NCBI GenBank assembly: GCA_020060485.1
Contig: JAGVAB010000127.1
Location: forward strand, 1 to 30,556
Direction of reading: 5' to 3'
DNA: 30,556 bases
From: Anaerolineales bacterium
Lineage (GTDB): Bacteria; Chloroflexota; Anaerolineae; Anaerolineales; Anaerolineaceae
A model generated the notes under the pieces. It ran no database searches. It had not been told where the DNA came from and was given only the letters and a program-made list of their open reading frames with translations. This document shows, piece after piece, positions 8,103-17,028 of this stretch; positions within the stretch are counted from its first letter, which is position 1, and every line of letters starts with the position of its first letter. The position numbers and the translations under genes are program-made.

Positions 8103-9410
8103 TTACTCTTCGATGGTGGGCGTTGGTGTGGGGCGAGGCAGGTCGAAATACAATTCCCATTGGCCGTCCCGTGATTGCCAGAAATCTGACAGAGGATCCA
8201 CGATGATGATCCAGGTATTGCCTGGTTTCAGGGCCATGGGAGTTCCCCATTTCGTGTAGAAATGGAGGGGATGATAGTGGTCGATGGCGCGCCAGTAGCC
8301 ATCCACCATGAGGCCATCACGAAAGAAGATGGCGCGTTGTTTTTCTCTGGCGTCCCACACAAAGATCTGGTGCAGTGTGGGTGCGATTTCCAGGTAATCG
8401 GCATACACAATGATGACGTTGGAAAATGCCAATTGTTGATTGGTCAGGCGGTCAACCAGGGGAATTTGCGGGAATCTGTTTTCAGGGGTGCCGTTTTTGT
8501 CGGTTTCGATGGTGCGCAGATATTTGCCGCTTTCAGGGTCGTAATGCCATTCACCACGATTGCGAATGCTGTATTCGACGCCAATGCGGACGGCAAATTG
8601 GCTGCTGTTGGGAGGATTGTTGTCAAACAGCATGCCATCCAGATTTTTGCGGTCATTGTCCACGCCCTGGCCGAAGGAGAAATCGCTCAGGGCGGCAGAA
8701 TCTACGAATACGCCGGCCACACTGTGGGTTTCAGCGCCGCAAATGGGGGGGCAGGACGCGTCATCAAAAGAGATGGCACGCGGGCCGAGTTCGTCAAGGA
8801 GCACCTTGTCCACTTTGGGGTCGGCGTTACCATAGGCAAGCACTCCCTGGTACATGTTGACCAACTGGGCATCAACCAAGCGGCCAGAGCGCAGGGGGCC
8901 CACTTTTTCACTGTCCTGTCCATAGTAGAGGGCCAGGAAGCGGTTGGCTTCTTCACCGATGTAATATTCAAAAACAATATCGGCAAAAGAGAGACCGGCA
9001 TGTGGGCGGCCGTAACGCGGGTAATTGGAAACCTTGACCATTACCGGCCTTCTTTCCAGTTTTTGAAGGTCTTCCTGTTCGAGACCAGTCAAAGGGTTGA
9101 TGTGGCTGGCAAAACCGGTCAGGCCAAGGATTACCGGCCTGGGGGTATTGACAGGCTCGGGCAGGGTCAGGCTCTGAACGGTTACGCTGCGGGCGGTGGG
9201 GGTGGCAGGGGAGGCATAGGTGGGGATGACGCGTTCAGTTGGTTCGCCAGATGGGAGGGTGGCGGTGGGTATCGGCGTTTCGGTTGGCGGGAGCGTGGGG
9301 CTGGCAAAGGCGGCCTGAATTTCAGACGCAAAATTGCTCTGGCAGCCGGCCAGAGTGAAGAGAAAGATGATAAGAACCAAAGTGATTATGGTGCTACAGC
9401 GATTCAACAT
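8103..9410 (-). CDS. DUF3048 (YerB-like) lipoprotein
   Basis: A 435-residue lipoprotein with a signal peptide and lipobox LAGC (C23), a Ser/Thr/Pro-rich linker (about 36-95) and a DUF3048-type domain. That domain starts around NPLTGLEQEDLQKLERRPVM and continues through YPRYGRPHAGLSFADIVFEY and GPLRSGRLVD. The family includes Bacillus YerB, a predicted surface lipoprotein of unknown biochemical function. The ATG overlaps the end of coaBC by 7 bases, indicating translational coupling. Its operon partnership with CoA synthesis genes has no obvious functional reason. Near the C-terminus, DPLSDFWQSRDGQWELYFDL is followed by another Thr/Pro tail. Confidence 0.85.
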   Translation of the reverse strand: MLNRCSTIITLVLIIFLFTLAGCQSNFASEIQAAFASPTLPPTETPIPTATLPSGEPTERVIPTYASPATPTARSVTVQSLTLPEPVNTPRPVILGLTGFASHINPLTGLEQEDLQKLERRPVMVKVSNYPRYGRPHAGLSFADIVFEYYIGEEANRFLALYYGQDSEKVGPLRSGRLVDAQLVNMYQGVLAYGNADPKVDKVLLDELGPRAISFDDASCPPICGAETHSVAGVFVDSAALSDFSFGQGVDNDRKNLDGMLFDNNPPNSSQFAVRIGVEYSIRNRGEWHYDPESGKYLRTIETDKNGTPENRFPQIPLVDRLTNQQLAFSNVIIVYADYLEIAPTLHQIFVWDAREKQRAIFFRDGLMVDGYWRAIDHYHPLHFYTKWGTPMALKPGNTWIIIVDPLSDFWQSRDGQWELYFDLPRPTPTPTIEE

Positions 9411-10606
9411 AGGGCTTTTATGATGGTTTCTGCGACCACGGATTTATCCTGCAAAGGCAGGGCTTGCTGTCTGCCGTCTGCAAACAGCAGGGTCACTTGA
9501 TTGGTTTCCACGCCGAAGCCTGCGCCGGGAGCGGTGATGTCGTTGGCAACGATCAGGTCGAGGTGTTTGGCCTGGAGCTTGGCAGCCGCGTTTTCGAGCA
9601 GGTACTGGCTTTCGGCGGCAAAACCAACCAGTTTTTGGGGATAGCCGGTGGTTGTCTTTTGGCTGGCGACTGCTTTGAGGATATCGGTGGTGGCTTCCAG
9701 TTCAAGCGACAGACTGGCTGCGCCTTTCTTGATTTTTTGAGCGGACACAGCAGTCGGGCGGAAATCTGCCACGGCGGCGGTCATGATCAGGGCATAAGCG
9801 TCGCGGCTTTCGACCAGCACAGCGTCCGTCATTTCCGCCGCGGTGGTCACAGAGAGGAGGCGGAGGCCGTAGGGGGCAGTCAGGTGGACGGGACCAGAGA
9901 TGAGGGTAACGTCTGCGCCGGCGTCCAGGGCGGCCTGGGCAACGGCGTAACCTTGCAAACCGGTGGAGTGGTTGCTCAGGAAGCGCACCGGATCGAGTGT
10001 TTCACGGGTGGGGCCGGCAGAGACGACAACTTTTTTGCCCTGCAGGATGCCGTTTCTACCAAAGACCCAGCGAATGGCACTGATCACTTTGGCGGGCTCG
10101 CTCATGCGGCCCAGGCCAACCAGGCCCGAAGCCAGGTGACCTTCTTCGGGGCCGAGGAAAAGCGCCCCGCGTTGTTTGAGCAGATTGACATTGGTTTGGG
10201 TGGCGACATGGTCATACATGCCAGCATCCATGGCGGGCACAATCATCAGCGGACATTGGGCGGCCAGGGTGGTTACGGAGAGCAGGTTGTCACCGATGCC
10301 GTGCGCCAGTTTGGCCATGGTGTTGGCTGAGGCCGGCACGATCACCAGCAGGTCGGCGGCATGCCCCAGGCCAATATGGGTTACATGGCCTTCGCCGCCC
10401 CACAGGTCGGCATCCACATAGGCTTTGCGCCCGGTTACCGACTGAAAGGAAAGCGGAGAGATGAATTTGCAGGCGCTGTCTGTCAGGATGACATCAACCA
10501 AGGCACCCTGCTGGGTGAGCTTGGAGGCCACATCGGCCGCTTTGTAAGCAGCGATCGAGCCTGTGACGCCAAGCACAATATGTTTATCAGTAACCGGATT
10601 GGTCAT
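9404..10606 (-). CDS. coaBC: Bifunctional phosphopantothenoylcysteine decarboxylase / phosphopantothenate-cysteine ligase
   Basis: A 400-residue cytoplasmic enzyme for two successive steps of coenzyme A synthesis. The N-terminal CoaC flavoprotein part has VTGSIAAYKA (14-23), catalytic H77 in HVTHIGLGHAAD and the PASANTMAK motif (N95). The usual PAMN substrate motif reads PAMDAGMY here, Asp in place of Asn. The C-terminal CoaB part begins near KKVVVSAGPTRETLDPVRFL and has SNHSTGLQG. Length is normal for the family. The stop of coaX lies 4 bases upstream. Substituting Asp at the PAMN position could be a lineage feature or could affect the decarboxylase; all other motifs look intact. Confidence 0.95.
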   Translation of the reverse strand: MTNPVTDKHIVLGVTGSIAAYKAADVASKLTQQGALVDVILTDSACKFISPLSFQSVTGRKAYVDADLWGGEGHVTHIGLGHAADLLVIVPASANTMAKLAHGIGDNLLSVTTLAAQCPLMIVPAMDAGMYDHVATQTNVNLLKQRGALFLGPEEGHLASGLVGLGRMSEPAKVISAIRWVFGRNGILQGKKVVVSAGPTRETLDPVRFLSNHSTGLQGYAVAQAALDAGADVTLISGPVHLTAPYGLRLLSVTTAAEMTDAVLVESRDAYALIMTAAVADFRPTAVSAQKIKKGAASLSLELEATTDILKAVASQKTTTGYPQKLVGFAAESQYLLENAAAKLQAKHLDLIVANDITAPGAGFGVETNQVTLLFADGRQQALPLQDKSVVAETIIKALC

Positions 10607-10610
10607 GTGC

Positions 10611-11375
10611 TCACCTGTTCATTTCCCAGAGGATGCGCAGCCCGTCCAATGTTAGCCAGGGTGCAATCACATCGACCACGGTGGTTTCTTTGGCAACCAG
10701 CTCTGCCAGGCCGCCGGTGGCAATGACTTTCATATCTGTGCCCAATTCCTTGCGGAATCGGGCTACCATGCCTTCCACAAGGGCGACATAGCCAAACAGC
10801 AGGCCGGATTGGATGGCCTGGGTGGTGTTTGCACCAATCACAGAAGGTGGGGGGAGAATGTCCACGCGCGGCAACTGGGCGGTGCGCGAGAAAAGCGCAT
10901 CGGCAGATATGCCGATGCCGGGTGCAATGGCTCCTCCCAAATATTCACCTTTGGCGTTGATGGCGTCAAAGGTGGTGGCGGTGCCAAAGTCCACCACGCA
11001 GGCCGGCACACTGTACAGGGTTTTGACAGCCACGGCGTCGACAATGCGGTCTGCGCCAACGGCTTTAGGATCTTCATACAGAATGGGGATGCCGGTTTTT
11101 ACGCGATGGTCGATCAACAGCGGTTCCTGGCCAAGATAGACCTGGCAGGCCTGGACGATGCGGTTGGTGATAGGCGGGGAAACTGAAGCCAGGCAAACGC
11201 CATCCAGTTGCTGAATGGTGCAGCCGCTGTGCTGAAGCAATCCAAGTATTTGCAAGCCATATTCATCCGGCATCCGCTCGTAATTGGTGGCCAGCCTCCA
11301 GCGCGCCCCCAATATATCACCCTGGTAAAGTCCAAGGGTAAGATTTGTGTTTCCGATATCAATGGTCAGAAGCAT
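10611..11375 (-). CDS. coaX: Type III pantothenate kinase
   Basis: A 254-residue enzyme phosphorylating pantothenate, the first committed step of CoA synthesis. The ASKHA-fold motifs are visible: LLTIDIGNTNLTLGLY (phosphate loop, D6), GADRIVDAVA and CVVDFGTATTFDAI. CoaX enzymes are insensitive to CoA feedback and typically need a monovalent cation; this is family knowledge. TGAGGATGACTG precedes the ATG. It is the first gene of an operon with coaBC 4 bases downstream, so two CoA-pathway genes are co-expressed. Confidence 0.95.
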   Translation of the reverse strand: MLLTIDIGNTNLTLGLYQGDILGARWRLATNYERMPDEYGLQILGLLQHSGCTIQQLDGVCLASVSPPITNRIVQACQVYLGQEPLLIDHRVKTGIPILYEDPKAVGADRIVDAVAVKTLYSVPACVVDFGTATTFDAINAKGEYLGGAIAPGIGISADALFSRTAQLPRVDILPPPSVIGANTTQAIQSGLLFGYVALVEGMVARFRKELGTDMKVIATGGLAELVAKETTVVDVIAPWLTLDGLRILWEMNR

Positions 11376-11433
11376 CAGTCATCCTCAGCGGAGAAAATGC
11401 AATATGCTCCATTCTAACTCAAAAATGACCAGA

Positions 11434-11439
11434 ATTATA
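11434..11439 (-). promoter_or_regulatory. TATAAT -10-like element upstream of coaX
   Basis: An exact TATAAT in the 81-base gap between metH and coaX on the minus strand, 58 bases before the coaX ATG. No clear -35 box. It suggests that coaX can be transcribed independently of metH. Confidence 0.35.
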
Positions 11440-11456
11440 CAGTTCCCCATATTTCT

Positions 11457-14400
11457 TCAGGAGATTGTAAGGTAGGCGTCGACAGTAAAGTAGCGGGCGC
11501 CGGGATGATGCACGATCATGGCCGCGGTGGATTGCTCGGGTATCATTTGTGAGGCGGTGGTCAATGACATGCCCAGTTCCTGAGCGGCAGGGAGCAGGGC
11601 AAAGACCTTCTGGTGGTCAGAGATGTCGGGTATGGCCGGATAACCCCAGGAATAGCGCAGCCCCTGGTCGGTTGGCAGGTGCAGTTCGGCGCGTATCCGG
11701 CGGTGCATGGCTTCGGCAGCCGCTTCGGCAGTCTGCACAGCCAGGCCGTGGGTGAAGTAAGCTTCGCTGAAATCCCCGGCTTGCTGCAGCGCATCAATGC
11801 GCTGGGTGGCGGCAGACCCCACTGTGACGATCTGCAGGGCAAGCGTGTCCATTATGCCAGAGGCAAGCGGAGCAAAATAGTCTGCCAGGCAAAGTTCCTG
11901 ACGGCCAGACTGACGGGGAAAAACGAAGCGGGTGAGTTCGTGCAGCCGGGTACTGCCCAGCGACTGGGGATCATACAGGATGAGGTGATTACCATCCGAT
12001 TGTGCCGGCCAGTAACCATAGACTGCCTGGGGCAAGAGCCAATTTGCGTTCCCGGCAGACAGCCACATGGTTTCCAGGCGTTCTTGCAGTTCGGTTTCAA
12101 GTTGCTGTCTTTCTTCGCCGCGGGAATCTTTGGCGCCCCAGGAAAGGCGGAAAAGGGCTTTACGGTCCAGCAAGGGAAAGACTTCTTCGAGGGGGATACT
12201 GACTGCCTTTGCAGCGCCCCAGAAAGGTGGTTGGGGGATGTGCTCGCTGGGGGCGATTGGCTGGGCGGGCTGGTTATTGGCAGACAGTTTGGTTGTTATT
12301 TGGGGTACGGTTCGGGCGGGCTGTTCCTGGAACAGGGCTGCCAGCAAATCCTGGCGACGGACGGGGTCATTCAGGGATTCCAGGGTGGCAAGACCGTCAA
12401 AGGCATCTTTGCAGTAAAAAATCCCCGATTGGTAAGGCGACCCATCCTCGGTATGCAGGATGCGCTGGCTGAATTGCTGGTTGATGGCTGCCCCGCCAAT
12501 CAGGACGGGGATGCGCATCTGGCGGCGCTGGAGTTCGTTCACCACCATTGGCATTTGCTGGCTGGTGCTAACCAGCAGGGCGCTGAGACCGATGGCGCTG
12601 ACCTGGTGCTCGATTGCCTGCTGGATGATGGTGTCCACGGGAACCTGTTTGCCAAGGTCGATGACTTCGTACCCATTGTTGGCAAGGATGGTTTTGACCA
12701 GGTTTTTGCCGATATCATGCACATCGCCATACACGGTTGCAAGGATAATCGTACCTTTGGAAATGCCAGCTTTCTTTTCAAGATAGGTTTCCAGATACGA
12801 GACACAGCGCTTCATCACTTCGGCCGATTGCAGCACAAAAGGGAGGATCAGTTCGCCGTTGCCAAAGCGGTCGCCGACTTCCTTCATGGCTGGCAAAAGG
12901 GTGGTGTTCAGCAGATCCACGGCGGTCTGGTGACGCTGGCTGGATGGGGTGGTTTGCAGGATGGCGTCGATATCCTGTTCGACGTTTTCCTTATGGCGGT
13001 GCAGGATGCACCAATGCAAGCGCTGGCGGGGTGTCATGGCGGCCAGCAGGGTCTGACGTTCGACCTGGGCATCTGTATGTGTGCTGGCGGTGCTTTCTTC
13101 AAAGCGATTGATGACCTGCTGCAGGGCTTCGGGGTGCTGATTGAAGATCAGCGCTTCCACCAACCGGCGGTCGGCAGGATCGATCTCGGCATAGGGTTTG
13201 ACCGTGGCGGGATTGACGATGGCCATATCGAGGCCGGCCTGGACGGCGTGATAGAGAAAGACGCTGTTGAGGATGTGGCGGGCGGCTGGTTTGAGACCAA
13301 AGGAAACATTGCTCACACCTAAGGAAGTCAGGACACCAGGCAGGCTTTCTTTTACCAAACGAATGCCTTGCAGGGTTTGCATGGCCGAATCGCAGAATTC
13401 ATTTTCGCCGGTTGCCAGGGTAAAGGTCAGTACATCAAAGACGAGATCTTCGGGGTTTAGGTCATGGTCCTGGACGGCGATCTGATAAATGCGGCTGGCA
13501 ATATCAAGTTTCTGTTCTGCTGTTTTCGCCATACCTTTTTCGTCAATGGTCAGGGCGATCACCGCGGCATTATAACGTTTTGCCAGGGCAAGTATGCGGT
13601 CTGCTTTTTGGCGTCCACCCTCAAGGTTGACCGAATTGATCAGGCAGCGGCCAGGAGCGGTTTTGAGGGCAGCTTCCAGGACATCCAGCTCGGTGGTATC
13701 GATCACCAGCGGGGCTTCCACCACCGGGGAAAGGGTTTTGATGATGCGGGTCATCATTTCCACTTCGCCGCCGGATTCAGTTAAGGCTACGCAGATATCC
13801 AGTGCATGCGCTCCGTTTTCCACTTGTTCACGGGCCAGTTCAAGAACAGCTTCCATGTCGCTATCCAGGATGATCTGTTTGAATTTTCGGCTGCCCTGGG
13901 TGTTGAGTCTTTCGCCGATCAAGAAGGGTGGCGGCTGCTGGATCATGGAAACGGCCTTGATGCCGGAAGCCAGAATGGGGCGGGATTGTGCGGCCCGGAT
14001 GGACTGCGGGCGTCCGCCGACTTTTTCGACCACAGCCCGCATGTGGAGAGGTGAAGAGCCGCAGCATCCGCCAACCACATTGATGCTGTATTTCTCCACA
14101 AATTCAGCCAGGGCTTCAGCAAAGGGCTCTGGCTGCATGGGAAAGACGGCCTTGCCATTCTGGTTGACAGGCAGACCCGCGTTGGGCACACAGGAGACGA
14201 ATTGAGCGGCATTCTGACCCAGGTACTGGATCGGCTGACGCATGTGGGTGGGGCCGGTGGAACAGTTCATGCCGATCACGTCTACCGGCATTTTATCCAG
14301 AATAGCCAGGGCGGCTTCAATGTCAGTGCCGAGCAGCATACGGCCGGTGGTATCGAGGGTGATTTGTGCCTGCACAGGAAGCACGATCTGACTGACTTCA

Positions 14401-14969
14401 AAGGCTTTTTGAGTGGCAAGGATGATGGCACGTAGTTCGAGAATGTCCTGTGAGGTTTCGATGACCAGCAGATCAACGCCGCCCTGCACCAACGCCAGTG
14501 ATTGCTCGAAAAACACATCCACCAGTTCATCAAAAGAAAAGCGGGACATCTCGGGGTCATTCATGGAAGGCAGCTGGCCGGAAGGCCCAATGGAACCCGC
14601 GACAAAGCGCTCCTGGCCGGTTTTTAGAGTGTATTCATCGGCAATGCGGCGGGCAAGTACGGCGGCCTGGCGGTTGATCTCGGGTACTGTGTCCTGCAAT
14701 CCATATTCGCTCATGGTGATGCGGTTGGCGCGGAAAGTATCGGTTTCGATGACATCCACACCCACATCCAGGAAGGAGCGGTGCAGTCTTTCCACAATGT
14801 GGGGTGAAACAATAGCCAGATAATCGTTGCAGCCCACGTATTTTTCACCGCCGAAGTCTTCAACAGAAAGCTCCATGGCATCGATATTGGTGCCGGTAGC
14901 CCCATCAAAAACCAGCACTCGCTGTTGAAGAGCATCCAGATAACGGTGGTTGGTGAATTTTCTTTCCAT
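11457..14969 (-). CDS. metH: Cobalamin-dependent methionine synthase
   Basis: A 1170-residue enzyme moving a methyl group from methyltetrahydrofolate to homocysteine. Domain order: homocysteine-binding barrel (about 1-320) with zinc ligands C236 and C302/C303 in GGCCGSSP; folate-binding domain (about 345-610, from PFLIGERLNTQGSRKF); B12 cap (about 645-735); B12-binding domain with DVHDIG (D749, H751, G754), SALLVST and GGAAIN; reactivation domain (about 920-1170) with RYSWGYPAIPD. The start at 14969 is chosen over an ATG at 15140: GGAG lies about 10 bases before it, MERKFTNHRY aligns with the usual N-terminus and the extra 57 residues are not family-like. The reactivation domain seems somewhat shorter than in E. 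coli. No cobalamin or SAM riboswitch is visible upstream. Confidence 0.96.
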   Translation of the reverse strand: MERKFTNHRYLDALQQRVLVFDGATGTNIDAMELSVEDFGGEKYVGCNDYLAIVSPHIVERLHRSFLDVGVDVIETDTFRANRITMSEYGLQDTVPEINRQAAVLARRIADEYTLKTGQERFVAGSIGPSGQLPSMNDPEMSRFSFDELVDVFFEQSLALVQGGVDLLVIETSQDILELRAIILATQKAFEVSQIVLPVQAQITLDTTGRMLLGTDIEAALAILDKMPVDVIGMNCSTGPTHMRQPIQYLGQNAAQFVSCVPNAGLPVNQNGKAVFPMQPEPFAEALAEFVEKYSINVVGGCCGSSPLHMRAVVEKVGGRPQSIRAAQSRPILASGIKAVSMIQQPPPFLIGERLNTQGSRKFKQIILDSDMEAVLELAREQVENGAHALDICVALTESGGEVEMMTRIIKTLSPVVEAPLVIDTTELDVLEAALKTAPGRCLINSVNLEGGRQKADRILALAKRYNAAVIALTIDEKGMAKTAEQKLDIASRIYQIAVQDHDLNPEDLVFDVLTFTLATGENEFCDSAMQTLQGIRLVKESLPGVLTSLGVSNVSFGLKPAARHILNSVFLYHAVQAGLDMAIVNPATVKPYAEIDPADRRLVEALIFNQHPEALQQVINRFEESTASTHTDAQVERQTLLAAMTPRQRLHWCILHRHKENVEQDIDAILQTTPSSQRHQTAVDLLNTTLLPAMKEVGDRFGNGELILPFVLQSAEVMKRCVSYLETYLEKKAGISKGTIILATVYGDVHDIGKNLVKTILANNGYEVIDLGKQVPVDTIIQQAIEHQVSAIGLSALLVSTSQQMPMVVNELQRRQMRIPVLIGGAAINQQFSQRILHTEDGSPYQSGIFYCKDAFDGLATLESLNDPVRRQDLLAALFQEQPARTVPQITTKLSANNQPAQPIAPSEHIPQPPFWGAAKAVSIPLEEVFPLLDRKALFRLSWGAKDSRGEERQQLETELQERLETMWLSAGNANWLLPQAVYGYWPAQSDGNHLILYDPQSLGSTRLHELTRFVFPRQSGRQELCLADYFAPLASGIMDTLALQIVTVGSAATQRIDALQQAGDFSEAYFTHGLAVQTAEAAAEAMHRRIRAELHLPTDQGLRYSWGYPAIPDISDHQKVFALLPAAQELGMSLTTASQMIPEQSTAAMIVHHPGARYFTVDAYLTIS

Positions 14970-15186
14970 CAGACAAACTCCAGATGCCGGTTGTCGTATT
15001 GGATAATGGCAACCTGGTGATAATTTTTTAAAGATTGGCAAGTATTGTATCACGATGCTGGCATCATATTTGCAGAAAATGGGAAGGGTATCTGGGATTT
15101 GCCGTGGAAGAGGAGTTTGGCGGGCGGAAATCTTAAACAATGAACAACTGGCAATGCGGAAGGCGGCTGCTGGCTATGCTTTGCGA

Positions 15187-15192
15187 TATAAT
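15187..15192 (+). promoter_or_regulatory. TATAAT -10-like element upstream of the selA operon
   Basis: An exact TATAAT in the divergent gap between metH and the membrane-protein gene, 56 bases before the latter's preferred ATG. A -35 box at standard distance is poor. It fits as the head promoter of the plus-strand run. Confidence 0.4.
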
Positions 15193-15247
15193 TTAGCCAG
15201 GTGAGGCTGTGAGGAATTTGCCGTCCTTTGCGCAGGAAAGGAATTGT

Positions 15248-15643
15248 ATGTCATCCTATCGTTCATATCTATATTCAGGTCTGCTTTTGGCGGCGGTGGG
15301 TTGGGGAGGATTGACCTTGTTGATCCGTTTTGTCTATCCAACCCTGGGGCCGCGCTGGCTGTTCTTTTTTTTGCTCACCCTGGCGTTGTGCGGGACGGCA
15401 TTACCGGCCATCGTCTATTTGCATCGCCGATTTCCCTCCGAACCGCGAGCAGATTGGGATACGATCTTGCGGCAGACGATCTGGGTGGGGGCATATGGCA
15501 ACTTATTGGCCTGGCTGCAGTTGGGGCGGGTGTTGACTCTATTCCTGGCTTTCTTCCTGGCGCTGGGGTTTATTCTGATCGAATCTCTGCTGCGGCTGCG
15601 AGAACGGAGCCGCTGGGAACCGCAGGAAACAAAGCATGAGTGA
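15248..15643 (+). CDS. Small integral membrane protein, unknown function
   Basis: A 131-residue protein with about four predicted membrane helices: near SGLLLAAVGWGGLTLLI, WLFFFLLTLALCGTALPAIV, TIWVGAYGNLLAWLQLG and VLTLFLAFFLALGFILIES. It ends with a charged cytoplasmic tail (RLRERSRWEPQETKHE). The ATG at 15248 is preferred because AGGAAAGGA lies just before it; an in-frame GTG at 15209 would add 13 residues. Its stop overlaps the selA start by 8 bases (ATGAGTGA), so it is translationally coupled to selA. I do not recognise the family. Confidence 0.75.
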   Translation: MSSYRSYLYSGLLLAAVGWGGLTLLIRFVYPTLGPRWLFFFLLTLALCGTALPAIVYLHRRFPSEPRADWDTILRQTIWVGAYGNLLAWLQLGRVLTLFLAFFLALGFILIESLLRLRERSRWEPQETKHE

Positions 15644-17021
15644 ACTGCAGAATCTGCCATCGGTTGACAATCTTTTAAAAACAAAAACAGCCGCAGAACT
15701 GGTTGCAGATTATGGGCGCAGCCTGACCCTGGAGGCCATCCGTTCAGAACTGGAGGACATCCGCAATGCGTTTGCTGCCGGGCAAACAGTTCCGGTGCGG
15801 GCGGCTCTGCTGGAAGCCGTGCGACAACGTCTGGAAAGCTGGACAACACCCAGCCTGGTCCCGGTCATCAACGCCACCGGGGTAGTGCTGCATACCAATC
15901 TGGGACGGGCACCTTTGAGCCGGGCAGCATTGGAAGCAATGACCAACGTTGCGGCGGGTTATTCAACGCTGGAATACGACCTGGAGAAAGGGCAGCGCGG
16001 CTCGCGCACCCTGCATGCAGAGGAATTATTAATGCGTATCACCGGGGCAGAAGCAGCTTTGGTGGTGAACAACAATGCTGCGGCGGTGATGCTGGCGCTG
16101 AGTGCGTTGGCCCGACGGCGGCGGGTAATCATCTCGCGGTCCCAACTGGTGGAGATCGGCGGCGGATTCCGCGTGCCGGATGTGATGCGCCAGTCGGGAG
16201 CAAAGCTGGTGGAAGTTGGCACTACAAACCGGGTGCATTTGCAGGATTATGAAGCCGCACTGAATGAATCGGCAGCGCTGGTGATGCAGGCGCACCACTC
16301 CAATTTCCGGATCGTTGGTTTCACCAGTGAACCGGAATTACAGGATCTGGCAGATCTGACCCATCGCTACGGCATCTGGCTGCTGGACGATCTCGGTTCA
16401 GGCGCCTTGCTTGACACAGCCAGGTTTGGGCTGGCGCATGAACCAACCGTGCAGGAATCGCTGGCCGCCGGGGCGGACGTGGTTTGCTTTTCAGGGGACA
16501 AGCTGCTGGGCGGCCCGCAGGCGGGTATTGTCGTTGGCAAGGCGGATCTGCTGCAGAAAATGAAGAAACATCCCTTTGCCCGGGCGGTGCGGGCGGATAA
16601 GCTGTGTCTGAGCGCATTGAGCGCCACCCTGCTGCACTACCTGAAAGACGAAGCCGAGCGGGAGATCCCCATCTGGCAGATGATCTCGGCAACCCCGGAC
16701 CAAGTGGAGAAGCGTGCCCGCCACTGGGTAAGTGTCCTCAAACAAGGTGAAGTGATCAAGGGGAAATCGACTGTGGGCGGCGGCAGCCTGCCCGAAGAGG
16801 AGCTGGATACTTTTCTGGTGGCATTGGCAGTTCTGCGCCCTGACCGTTTTTTGAGGCAGCTGCGGGGAATGAATCCGCCGGTCATTGGACGGGTGCAGGC
16901 TGACATGGTTGTTCTGGACCCGCGCACCGTTCTGGGCGAGCAGGAAGACGCGTTGCTGGTGGGCGTGCAAAATGCTCTGACGGAAAAAGATTTGGCGCAG
17001 CCAAAGCGGAAGAAGGGTTGA
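15636..17021 (+). CDS. selA: L-seryl-tRNA(Sec) selenium transferase
   Basis: A 461-residue PLP enzyme converting seryl-tRNA(Sec) to selenocysteyl-tRNA(Sec) with selenophosphate. Typical elements: VINATGVVLHTNLGRAPLS (78-96), YSTLEYDLEKGQRGSR (109-124), the PLP-site region LVVNNNAAAVMLAL (142-155), LLDDLGSGALL (249-259) and the PLP-binding lysine K289 in FSGDKLLGGPQAG. Length matches bacterial SelA. AGGAAA precedes the ATG. Presence of selA implies that the organism makes selenoproteins, but no selB, selD, tRNA(Sec) or gene with an in-frame UGA was found in this window. Confidence 0.96.
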   Translation: MSELQNLPSVDNLLKTKTAAELVADYGRSLTLEAIRSELEDIRNAFAAGQTVPVRAALLEAVRQRLESWTTPSLVPVINATGVVLHTNLGRAPLSRAALEAMTNVAAGYSTLEYDLEKGQRGSRTLHAEELLMRITGAEAALVVNNNAAAVMLALSALARRRRVIISRSQLVEIGGGFRVPDVMRQSGAKLVEVGTTNRVHLQDYEAALNESAALVMQAHHSNFRIVGFTSEPELQDLADLTHRYGIWLLDDLGSGALLDTARFGLAHEPTVQESLAAGADVVCFSGDKLLGGPQAGIVVGKADLLQKMKKHPFARAVRADKLCLSALSATLLHYLKDEAEREIPIWQMISATPDQVEKRARHWVSVLKQGEVIKGKSTVGGGSLPEEELDTFLVALAVLRPDRFLRQLRGMNPPVIGRVQADMVVLDPRTVLGEQEDALLVGVQNALTEKDLAQPKRKKG

Positions 17022-17028
17022 GACAGAG

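Noticed and set aside
8262..9500. Long plus-strand frame opposite the DUF3048 lipoprotein
   Set aside because: Antisense shadow of a gene with signal peptide and family motifs; the protein shows no domain.
11613..13322. Long plus-strand frame (569 codons) opposite metH
   Set aside because: metH on the minus strand is unambiguous with all domains; the opposite frame has no recognisable motif or ribosome binding site and is an antisense shadow.
14970..15247. Possible SAM or cobalamin riboswitch upstream of metH
   Set aside because: None of the conserved riboswitch core strings or stems could be found in either orientation.
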